Shown piece after piece: positions 8,735 to 15,698 of a stretch of DNA of 64,000 nucleotides. Each line of letters starts with the position of its first letter. Position 1 is the stretch's first letter. Source of the DNA: Paenibacillus xylaniclasticus. GTDB lineage: Bacteria > Bacillota > Bacilli > Paenibacillales > Paenibacillaceae. Both the position numbers and the translations under genes were made by a program. A model generated the notes under the pieces. The model did no database searches. It was not told where the DNA came from and saw only the letters and a list, made by a program, of their open reading frames with translations. Location: NCBI RefSeq assembly GCF_004001065.1, contig NZ_BIML01000006.1, positions 186,001 through 250,000 on the forward strand, read 5' to 3'.

Positions 8735-9148
8735 CTATGCATTAAACAGCTTAGCTCCCTCGTGCTGCGCAAGCTCCCGGCAGGCTGCTTCAAGCGCCTC
8801 AATCTGCTCCCGATACTTCCTCGGATTGGCGCGCTGCAAGCCATCGGGCGTAATCAAATCTTTATAATCATAGCGGACGTCGTCCTCTGTCTTCACCTTC
8901 TCGACGATTTCGAACCGGAATGCTTCTTCGCCATCATGGCTCCATGCTTCCTGCATCGCCTTGCACGGATGCGCGCCGAGATTAAGCTGAAATCTCTCTC
9001 GGTTCCATGCCGCCTCAAGATTAAGCGATGACCCAATAAAAGCTGTACCGCTCGGTATGTGTACGATTCGAAATACGCCCATCTCCCGTTTACGATCCTG
9101 ATATTTCTCAACCAATTCTTTTCGTTTCTGATGGTCCATCTTGTTCAT
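8735..9148 (-). CDS. GIY-YIG nuclease family protein
   Basis: A 137-residue protein with a short GIY-YIG-like fold: GVFRIVHIPSGTAFIGSS matches the beta hairpin in which the two motif tyrosines are replaced (Val-Phe and Phe-Ile-Gly), followed by NLEAAWNRERFQLN and a helical tail with PRKYREQIEALE. The replaced residues suggest that nuclease activity is altered or lost (inference). ATG 9148 is chosen because GGATAGGGGGA lies immediately upstream. It starts 5 bases after the stop of the DUF2087 regulator, so the two are co-transcribed; this pairing is common in Bacilli. Confidence 0.8.
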   Translation of the reverse strand: MNKMDHQKRKELVEKYQDRKREMGVFRIVHIPSGTAFIGSSLNLEAAWNRERFQLNLGAHPCKAMQEAWSHDGEEAFRFEIVEKVKTEDDVRYDYKDLITPDGLQRANPRKYREQIEALEAACRELAQHEGAKLFNA

Positions 9149-9153
9149 TCCCC

Positions 9154-9924
9154 CTATCCTTGTACCCAATATTCGCTTCCATCATCCTTACGGTCCAGAA
9201 AGCCATAATCAATCAAATAACGCCGCAGTATCACATAGTCATCCTCGCTAAACCGCTTTAGCCGTTCATTCACTTCCGCCTCCGAGTAACGTCGATTGCG
9301 CTCGAAATATCCGGCCATATGGCGAATGAGCGCAAGCTTCCGTTTCTGCTTAACCGGGAACGACTCGATCGGACCATCAGGACCATTCGGCAAATAACGG
9401 GCAATCAGCTCATCGTACTCCTCCTGTGTCAGAGCATATCGTTCGTCGATCTGCTTGGCCGTTCGATGAATCGGTACGAACTTCGGGCCGCCCAAGCCTT
9501 GCTCTTCCAGCAGCTCCATAATGGCGAGAAACAGCTTCGCTTGCTTAGCTTTCTCCTTCAGTGCGAACCGATGGTTGCGAATCGTCGATGTGCTGCCGCC
9601 CCCGGTCCGCTTGACGATGTCCGCGTCCTGCAGACCTTCAGCGAACATGCTAATCAGCTCTTTCTGCAGCTCGGTCAAGCCCGTCTGCTTCTTATCGAGC
9701 GTTAGCAAATAGGCGAGCATCGATTCATGCGCCTCGGAGCCATGCACCTGCGCAGCCTTGCGTGCCTCATACCAACGTCCCCCTATCGGATAGACAGCGC
9801 CTTCCTCAAACGACTCACCGCACCGCAGACAAATATACGAGCCCGATGCTTCATCAAACGTATATCCTCGTTTCAAATCTGCCAAATCGGCAGACCAGAA
9901 CCTCTCAGTTAGCTCATTCACCAA
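9154..9924 (-). CDS. DUF2087-domain transcriptional regulator
   Basis: A 256-residue protein. The N-terminal segment has a CLRCG half zinc-ribbon; residues about 80-140 carry a LuxR-like helix-turn-helix (LTELQKELISMFAEG, then STSTIRNHRFALKEKA). The C-terminus (FPVKQKRKLALIRHMAGYF to GSEYWVQG) is a clear DUF2087 domain. The start is TTG 9924, five bases after GGAGG; GTG 9921 is an alternative. It leads an operon with the GIY-YIG gene. A 27-base palindrome 62 bases upstream may be its operator. The regulated process is unknown. Confidence 0.85.
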   Translation of the reverse strand: MVNELTERFWSADLADLKRGYTFDEASGSYICLRCGESFEEGAVYPIGGRWYEARKAAQVHGSEAHESMLAYLLTLDKKQTGLTELQKELISMFAEGLQDADIVKRTGGGSTSTIRNHRFALKEKAKQAKLFLAIMELLEEQGLGGPKFVPIHRTAKQIDERYALTQEEYDELIARYLPNGPDGPIESFPVKQKRKLALIRHMAGYFERNRRYSEAEVNERLKRFSEDDYVILRRYLIDYGFLDRKDDGSEYWVQG

Positions 9925-9985
9925 ACATTCCTCCGATTTGTTGTGCTAAGACATAGACATTATATAGTTTTGTTTGGTTAATTTC

Positions 9986-10012
9986 AATAGACGAATCATT
10001 GATTCGTCTATT
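9986..10012. repeat. Perfect 27-base palindrome upstream of the DUF2087 regulator
   Basis: Arms AATAGACGAATCA (9986-9998) and TGATTCGTCTATT (10000-10012) are exact reverse complements around one central base. No T run follows on either strand, so an operator or structured 5' end is more likely than a terminator. It is 62 bases before the regulator start codon, a reasonable position for autoregulation. Confidence 0.6.
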
Positions 10013-10284
10013 ACTGGGGCAAACGCGCTAGCGGCACTGTAGTTAATACGGCGGCGCTTTAACGGCACACTTTCGGTTGTTAGCCTTTCGGCACCTATCA
10101 GCACCGATGCTCCGGCGACCGCTTGATTTAGGTGCCCATCGATATCACCCCGTAGCAGGGACGATATAATGCACAGCTAGTTGTACACACACTGCGGAGG
10201 GGGTGTTAACGACGCGCTCGTCGATCGTGTTCTGCTCAATGACAACGTTCAAAATGACTCGTAAGCAGCATGAGTATTCACAAT
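10013..10284. other. Intergenic stretch without a recognisable gene
   Basis: No convincing gene. It contains several GGCAC-type words (TAGCGGCAC, AACGGCACAC, TTCGGCACCTAT) and inverted GGCACCTA...TAGGTGCC arms around 10089-10134. A minus-strand frame is open over part of it but has no start codon with a ribosome binding site. It may be a degenerate dispersed repeat. Confidence 0.35.
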
Positions 10285-10319
10285 AAAAACCGCCAGATTT
10301 CAAAAGTGACATCTGGCGG
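10285..10319 (-). terminator. Intrinsic terminator of the flotillin operon
   Basis: CCGCCAGAT (10290-10298) pairs with ATCTGGCGG (10311-10319); on the minus strand five T follow. It lies 16 bases after the flotillin stop codon. Confidence 0.88.
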
Positions 10320-10334
10320 CTGTCGAATGATCCT

Positions 10335-11849
10335 TTATGAGTTCAGTTCACTATCTCCGCTTGAAGACGCCGCGGTAGCGGCATTGCTTCCGCTAACGAG
10401 AGAATTTTTGGCCGTCAAGCCCCGCACTAAAGAGTTAAGATCGATGCCAGACACGTTCTTCAGCATCTCCGGCGCGGTAGCCATGAGGGACGTCACATAA
10501 TTGCTCAGCCTTGCTGCACCTTCTCCGTGGCCGGTATCAACTACGGTCAGCTTATCGATACCGGCAATCGGCGAAGCGACGTTAGCAGCCAGCTCAGGCA
10601 GCATTCGTACGATGATATCCAGCACGGCCGCTTCTCCGAATTTCTCGAACGCCTGCGCGAGCTTCTCTTTCGCCTCTGCTTCCGCAAGACCGCGCAGCCG
10701 GATGACTTCAGCTTCTGCCGTACCTTTAGCCCGTTCAGCCTCCGCGATCGCAAGACCTTCCAGCCGTTTCTGCTCGGCATTCGCTTTCGCCTCAGCCTCA
10801 ATCTTATATTGCAGTGCATCTGCCTCACGATAACGCCTTGCTTTATCTGCTTCCGCTGCTTGCTCGACGGCATAACGGTCCGCATCCGCTTTCTTCTTCA
10901 CTTCGGCATCATACTGCTTCTCCCGTCGCAAAATTTCTTTCGCTTCGAGGTCGATCTCCCGTTCTTTGCGGACGAGCTCTACCTTCATTTGCTCCTCTAC
11001 AACGCTTTGCTTAGCGCGGGCTTCCTGAATAGCATAAGCTTGGTCCGCATCCGCACGGGCTGTATCCTGGTCGCGCTTGAAGGAAGCAATCTTCAGCTCT
11101 TTATCCCGCTCCGCTTCGGCAATGTTCGTATCGCGAAGCAGCTCCGCCTTCTGTCCCGCCTCTGCCGCCAGCGCCTTCTGAATGCGTGCATCCCGAATCG
11201 CTTCTGCTTCAGCGATCTCTGCATCCCTCTTCACAGCGGCAATACGCGGCTTACCGAGCGCGTCGAGATAGCCATGCTTGTCGCGCACATCTTTGATCGT
11301 GAAGGAAATAATTTGCAGCCCCATCTTCTTCAAGTCTTTGGCTGCAACGCCCTGCACCTCCTGCGCGAACTTATCCCGGTTGCGATATACCTCCTCGACG
11401 GTCATCGTACCGAGAATGGCACGCAGGTGGCCTTCGAGCACTTCCTGCGCTTCGCTCTTGAGCGCCTCCGTCGGCTTGCCGAGAAATTGCTCAGCGGCAG
11501 TCGCGACGTCCTCGACAGCTCCGCCGATTTTAATAATGGCAACTCCATCGGCGATGACCGGCACCCCCTGCTCTGTATAAACCTCTGGGGTCGAAACATC
11601 GAGCTTATGTGACAGCAAGGACAAGAACTCTGCCTTCTGAAAAATCGGCAGGATGAAAGCACCGCCGCCGCGAATAATTTTGACCTTGCGGCCGGATTCA
11701 TCCACAATCGTATTGCGTCCGCCTAAGAAGGAACCGGTGACGAGCATCGCCTCATCCGGGCTTACTGTCTTGTAGCGGGCCCAGAACGCGAGGCCGAGTA
11801 TGATCAGCACTCCAACGACAATAGCAGGAATAATCAAATAATCTGGCAT
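10335..11849 (-). CDS. floT: Flotillin (FloT/YuaG family membrane scaffold)
   Basis: A 504-residue flotillin, a scaffold of bacterial membrane microdomains. One N-terminal membrane anchor (about residues 4-25) is followed by an SPFH/PHB domain (about 30-200) and a long Ala/Glu/Lys-rich coiled coil with repeated EAE and AEA units (about 210-410). The C-terminal oligomerisation region ends in a Ser/Ala-rich tail. Length and layout match B. subtilis FloT (YuaG). GAGAGGAGAG lies just upstream, and only one base separates the start from the stop of the NfeD gene, the usual operon pairing. Confidence 0.95.
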   Translation of the reverse strand: MPDYLIIPAIVVGVLIILGLAFWARYKTVSPDEAMLVTGSFLGGRNTIVDESGRKVKIIRGGGAFILPIFQKAEFLSLLSHKLDVSTPEVYTEQGVPVIADGVAIIKIGGAVEDVATAAEQFLGKPTEALKSEAQEVLEGHLRAILGTMTVEEVYRNRDKFAQEVQGVAAKDLKKMGLQIISFTIKDVRDKHGYLDALGKPRIAAVKRDAEIAEAEAIRDARIQKALAAEAGQKAELLRDTNIAEAERDKELKIASFKRDQDTARADADQAYAIQEARAKQSVVEEQMKVELVRKEREIDLEAKEILRREKQYDAEVKKKADADRYAVEQAAEADKARRYREADALQYKIEAEAKANAEQKRLEGLAIAEAERAKGTAEAEVIRLRGLAEAEAKEKLAQAFEKFGEAAVLDIIVRMLPELAANVASPIAGIDKLTVVDTGHGEGAARLSNYVTSLMATAPEMLKNVSGIDLNSLVRGLTAKNSLVSGSNAATAASSSGDSELNS

Positions 11850-11850
11850 C

Positions 11851-12411
11851 TTATACTCTCCTCTCTATTTCATCATCCAGCAATGGCATTTCTACCTTCG
11901 ATACAAGCAGCGTTCCGTCTTGAATCTCAACGACGACCACCCGCGAGCCGCCATCAATCGGCTGTCCGTCGAAGCTTGCCGCAATCTGATTCGTAACGCC
12001 TGCGCTAACCTTAATGAGCACCTCTCCGCAGCCCTTCTCCGGTATCGGAACGAGCACCTCCCCCAACAAGCCGGTCAAATCAGCGGTCGAGAAGGCGATC
12101 GAATTCTCGCTTCGATCCATCGGCCGGATATAGACGAAGAAGACGATAAATCCGGCAACGATGCCGGCCAGCAAGGCAGCGATGACAACCATTACGATGC
12201 CAAGCGACGTATAACGTTCCAACAGCAAGCCCGCCCCGCCGAATGCGGTTACAGCGCCGGCAAACGCGCTCATATTGAGCCAAGGAGGACCGTCAAACGA
12301 CAAGAAATCCATCGCTCCATCAAGCGCTTGCCCGATAATATCGCCGAAGATGACCGCAATGGTCGTATACAGCGCTCCGCCGATGAGACAAGCCAAAAAC
12401 AGCACTTCCAA
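11851..12411 (-). CDS. nfeD: NfeD-family membrane protein (YuaF-like)
   Basis: A 186-residue NfeD-type partner of flotillin. Hydrophobic segments lie at the N-terminus and around residues 60-110; the C-terminal 70 residues form the OB-fold NfeD domain (TGLLGEVLVPIPEKG ... VVVVEIQDGTLLV). TTG 12411 is chosen as start because AAGGGGGTGG precedes it and because family members begin (M)EVLFLACLIGG; the frame is open to 12495 without a comparable site. It is translated directly into floT and probably modulates flotillin assemblies. Confidence 0.88.
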   Translation of the reverse strand: MEVLFLACLIGGALYTTIAVIFGDIIGQALDGAMDFLSFDGPPWLNMSAFAGAVTAFGGAGLLLERYTSLGIVMVVIAALLAGIVAGFIVFFVYIRPMDRSENSIAFSTADLTGLLGEVLVPIPEKGCGEVLIKVSAGVTNQIAASFDGQPIDGGSRVVVVEIQDGTLLVSKVEMPLLDDEIERRV

Positions 12412-12807
12412 AGTCCCACCCCCTTCAACCAGACTATTCGCAACCATTCGGACTTTATTCATTCCCAAATGCAATCTGCGAAGCATGCAAAGCAAGATGG
12501 TGCAAGATGGAAATTATTGAATATTTTATGCCTACACTAATTCCATTGCAGATTATATGTAGGAGCGAATAAAATTACCCATATTATATTTATTATGCCA
12601 ATAATCAAATATGGCAAATGAATTGTAACAATGACATGTTCAAGCTTACTCAAACATCAAATAAGCCTCACTGCACATTGGCAGCGAGGCTTTAATATAC
12701 ACTGGCTGTATGGTCTACAAAAGTTATTTTCTAAATAAAGAGGATTTTGTATATTTAAGTCAAACCGATTAACTATGCTGAGAACGGATGCTGAAAGGAT
12801 GATTGTT
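12412..12807. other. Intergenic region with an orphan terminator-like hairpin
   Basis: AT-rich control region between the nfeD-floT operon and a small + strand gene. AAGCCTC plus CTGC (12663-12674) pair with GCAG plus GAGGCTT (12681-12692) with one mismatch, followed by TTTAATAT on the + strand, but no gene precedes it on that strand. No sigma-W style promoter was recognised for nfeD-floT. Confidence 0.4.
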
Positions 12808-12975
12808 ATGAAAAGGTATACAGCTCTTATCTTTCTTCTCTTATTTATCTTTCACATTATCGATATAATCTACACTGCATATAAGGATCACACTACAGAT
12901 ATATTCTCTATCGTGATTGTCACCGCAATCATTTTGTTGTTCGGAATTGAATTTCTCAAAAGAAGAAATAGCTAA
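12808..12975 (+). CDS. Small two-helix membrane protein
   Basis: A 55-residue protein, MKRYTALIFLLLFIFHII followed by a polar turn and a second hydrophobic segment (IFSIVIVTAIILLFGIEFL), ending in KRRNS. ATG 12808 is chosen because GAAAGGAT lies 7 bases upstream. No family recognised. A bidirectional hairpin follows 30 bases after the stop. Confidence 0.6.
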   Translation: MKRYTALIFLLLFIFHIIDIIYTAYKDHTTDIFSIVIVTAIILLFGIEFLKRRNS

Positions 12976-13004
12976 GCAAGGATACAAGCTTCAACTGCCC
13001 AACA

Positions 13005-13037
13005 AAGCGGCCATTCGCTCAAGCGAATAGCCGCTTC
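13005..13037. terminator. Bidirectional intrinsic terminator
   Basis: AAGCGGCCATTCGCT and AGCGAATAGCCGCTT form a long stem with one mismatch and a two-base loop. It sits between the convergent small membrane gene (ends 12975) and the ABC exporter gene (minus strand, ends 13098). The T runs are poor on both sides. Confidence 0.65.
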
Positions 13038-13097
13038 CTTATCCCGCCCTTCTCGATCGTGAGCGCTGCACCGTAATAGGCGGGAGATAAATAGCCG

Positions 13098-14936
13098 TCA
13101 CAGCTGAAGCTGCTTCAAATTGTAGAACTCGCCCTTCGCTGCCATCAACTCATCGAACGTTCCGACCTCAACGATGCGTCCTTGCTTCATGACCGCGATC
13201 CGATCGGCATCGCGGATCGTTGACAGCCGATGAGCCACAATGAACGTCGTCCTCCCTTTGATCAGCTGCTGCATCGCTTTCTGTACATGATGCTCTGACT
13301 GGTTGTCGAGCGCTGAAGTCGCTTCGTCCAGAATGATGACGCGCGGGTCGCGAATGAGCGCGCGTGCGATTGCGATACGCTGGCGCTGGCCTCCGGACAG
13401 CTTGCCGCCATGCTCACCGACAATCGTATCGAGTCCTTGCGGCAGGCGCTCGATCATCTCGGTTAAGTTCGCCATCTCGACGACACGGTTCACCTGTTCG
13501 TCTGTTATATTGTGCAGACCGTACGTAATGTTATCCCGAATGGACCCCGAGAATAAAATGGTCGTCTGCGGCACAACCGACAGATGCTTGCGGTACGTCG
13601 TCAGGTTAACCGTCGTCAGATCGATCCCATCGACAAGCACCTGCCCCGAGGTCGGCGTCAAGAAGCCGGTAACAAGGTTCAGCACGGTCGACTTCCCAGC
13701 GCCCGATTCGCCGACGAATGCAATGCATTCGCCTTCCTTCACCTCCAGTGTCACGCCGCTCAGCACATGATGCTCATTCCCCGGATAGACAAGCTTCACA
13801 TCGCGGAACGAGAAGGAGCCCGCGATATCCGATAGCTTCAGCTTGCCGGTATTGTCCTCAATCTCAGGCGAGCGGAGAATTTCACGAATGGAATGAATCG
13901 ATTCGAAGCCTTTGGCAATATTCGGATAAACGTTCAACAGCGCCGTGACGGAACCGAGAATCATGCCGAAGAAGCCTTGATACATCACAACGTCTCCGAC
14001 CGGAATGTCGCCATTATACGCCAGATAGATCGTGAAGACGAGGCAGGCAACCTGGAACAGCTGAAACAGCACCCAGTTCGACGAGCCGAAGAACGTTTCG
14101 ATGATGTCCAGACGATATCCTTTGCCCTGCAGCTTACGGAGCGTAGAATCCATTTTATCAATCTCGACCTTCTCCAGACCGTGCGCACGCGTAACCGGAA
14201 TCATCTCGACCATCTCCGATACGCGGGAGGACATACGCTCGATCTCGCGGCGGAACTCTTGGTTCGAATGCCCAATTTTGCGGCGGAACAAGTAAATGAC
14301 AAGTACAGAGGCCGGGATAGTCATAATGAAAAAGATCGATACCGTCCAGCTGTTGCGAGCTGTCAGAATGAATGCAACGATAATATTAATGATCGACGGG
14401 AGGAACGAAGACATAAGCTGCTTCGACAAGCCCTCTACCGCTTCCGCATCGCGAAGCACCTTCGACTGCAGCTTGCCTGCCTGAAGCTCGCGGTGGTATG
14501 TAATAGAGAGCTGCTGGAGCTTGCGCACGAGCGCGCTGCGAAGTCCCGCTTCGACGTGGCGGATCGCCCGGCTCATAAACGATGTGTAGTAATGCGCTGT
14601 CGGTATGTTTTGTACGATGGATACGCCGAGCACAATAAAATTAACCCACAGCTCCTGAGTCGAATGGGCCGACGGATTCGTCGCAATATTAATCAAGTTG
14701 GCCGTAACAATAGGAAGAATAAAAACCGGCGAATGCTTAATCATGAAGAAGATTAGCGATAATAACAGGTTCATCCTATTGCCTTGGTAAAGCGTCCATA
14801 AAAACCGAAGCGGACTCTGCGTCTGCTCCATCGCGGCGGCCTCGAACGTACGCTCATAATCGACAACGGACGCCGGAAGTCCTGCTGATAATGCTGCCAA
14901 CGCTGTCGTCCGATTGGCCGCTGCTATTTTACTCAT
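13098..14936 (-). CDS. ABC exporter (fused membrane and ATPase domains)
   Basis: A 612-residue exporter. After about 60 polar residues there are six membrane helices (about 60-370) and an ATPase domain with Walker A VGESGAGKST (about 412), Q-loop VPQTT, signature LSGGQRQRIAIARA (about 514), Walker B VIILDEATSALD and VAHRLST. ATG 14936 is preceded by AAGAAGGGA; an upstream in-frame ATG at 14981 gives an Arg-rich extension with no ribosome binding site. It stands alone, so it is probably a homodimeric lipid, peptide or drug exporter; substrate unknown. Confidence 0.9.
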   Translation of the reverse strand: MSKIAAANRTTALAALSAGLPASVVDYERTFEAAAMEQTQSPLRFLWTLYQGNRMNLLLSLIFFMIKHSPVFILPIVTANLINIATNPSAHSTQELWVNFIVLGVSIVQNIPTAHYYTSFMSRAIRHVEAGLRSALVRKLQQLSITYHRELQAGKLQSKVLRDAEAVEGLSKQLMSSFLPSIINIIVAFILTARNSWTVSIFFIMTIPASVLVIYLFRRKIGHSNQEFRREIERMSSRVSEMVEMIPVTRAHGLEKVEIDKMDSTLRKLQGKGYRLDIIETFFGSSNWVLFQLFQVACLVFTIYLAYNGDIPVGDVVMYQGFFGMILGSVTALLNVYPNIAKGFESIHSIREILRSPEIEDNTGKLKLSDIAGSFSFRDVKLVYPGNEHHVLSGVTLEVKEGECIAFVGESGAGKSTVLNLVTGFLTPTSGQVLVDGIDLTTVNLTTYRKHLSVVPQTTILFSGSIRDNITYGLHNITDEQVNRVVEMANLTEMIERLPQGLDTIVGEHGGKLSGGQRQRIAIARALIRDPRVIILDEATSALDNQSEHHVQKAMQQLIKGRTTFIVAHRLSTIRDADRIAVMKQGRIVEVGTFDELMAAKGEFYNLKQLQL

Positions 14937-15280
14937 GCTGCATCTGTCCCTTCTTCTTCTGCACATTCGCGTTCCCATCAAGCGGAAACTGAACTAATCG
15001 TATGGGAATCCATGGCGGCTGTAAACGGAGTCCACTCATCACGATCGGTCATATTCAGACAAAATGATGGGTTTAAACCCTTCTTCATCTGCAAATAGTT
15101 GGTTTCCACGTCGTATCTGCATGATTCTGCGGTTTTCGTACCGTATCAAAAAAGTGAAGTCCATATTTGGAGGGGACCTCAGTAACATCTTGTTCGCTGT
15201 AGCGTTGTTTTTATGTCATTGTGGTATAGTCCATTCGAACCTCTCGTCGTTGGTATTCTCGAGCTTGTTCGATGTAACTC
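14937..15280. other. Control region between the ABC exporter and arsR genes
   Basis: A divergent intergenic region. Apart from a possible 41-codon minus-strand ORF (listed separately) and the arsR promoter at its right end, nothing recognisable was seen. Confidence 0.35.
15039..15164 (-). CDS. Possible 41-residue ORF upstream of the ABC exporter
   Basis: ATG 15164 opens a 41-codon frame, MDFTFLIRYENRR to FKPIILSEYDRS, with protein-like composition and the same orientation as the ABC exporter 102 bases downstream. A GAGG lies 12 bases before the ATG, rather far. It could be a small gene, a leader ORF or the remnant of a larger gene. A + strand ORF crosses the same bases but looks worse. Confidence 0.25.
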   Translation of the reverse strand: MDFTFLIRYENRRIMQIRRGNQLFADEEGFKPIILSEYDRS

Positions 15281-15321
15281 TTGCAATATACAACGCTATA
15301 TTATAATATTACGATATAGCG
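15281..15321 (+). promoter_or_regulatory. arsR-cdr promoter with ArsR-type dyad
   Basis: TTGCAA (15281-15286) and TATAAT (15302-15307), 15 bases apart, form a promoter. CGCTATAT (15294-15301) and ATATAGCG (15314-15321) are perfect inverted arms with a 12-base centre that contains the -10. Such AT-rich dyads over the -10 are typical ArsR-family operators, so autorepression by the next gene product is likely. Confidence 0.7.
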
Positions 15322-15372
15322 ATTCAAAAATGATCTTAATATTATTACAAATGAGGGCGGTGAATTGATCGA

Positions 15373-15660
15373 ATGGATTCGAATATTCAATCGTTCTACG
15401 ATACAGCGGAGCTGCTCAAAACGCTTGGCCACCCGGTGCGGCTGTGCATTGTAAACGGTTTGCTGAATAAGGAGAGCTGTAACGTATCTTACATGCAGCA
15501 GTGTCTGTCGCTGCCACAGTCAACGGTCTCTCAGCATCTGGCCAAGCTTCGTGCCGCCGGTATCATCGAGGCGGAGCGAAGCGGACTGGAGGTCCGGTAC
15601 CGGATTAAGGATGAGCGTGTGAAACGAATTGTACAAGCGCTCACTGCCGCCGAAGAGTAG
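15373..15660 (+). CDS. ArsR-family helix-turn-helix repressor
   Basis: A 95-residue winged-helix protein. LKTLGHPVRLCIVNGL is the typical ArsR N-terminal helix; LPQSTVSQHLAKLRAAGIIEAE is the recognition region, followed by the wing (SGLEVRYRIKDE). Cysteines at residues 25, 36 and 44 could sense metal, thiol persulfide or redox state. It shares an operon with a persulfide-handling reductase 38 bases downstream, so reactive sulfur sensing is favoured over arsenic (inference). A dyad lies over its own promoter. Confidence 0.9.
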   Translation: MDSNIQSFYDTAELLKTLGHPVRLCIVNGLLNKESCNVSYMQQCLSLPQSTVSQHLAKLRAAGIIEAERSGLEVRYRIKDERVKRIVQALTAAEE

Positions 15661-15698
15661 GTAACAAATAGACAATACAACACCTTTAGGAGGACACC

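Noticed and set aside
10527-11612. 361-codon + strand ORF
   Set aside because: Antisense shadow of the flotillin coiled coil; composition is that of a reverse-frame artefact.
15064-15306. 80-codon + strand ORF before arsR
   Set aside because: It overlaps the arsR promoter and dyad and has no family signal or ribosome binding site.
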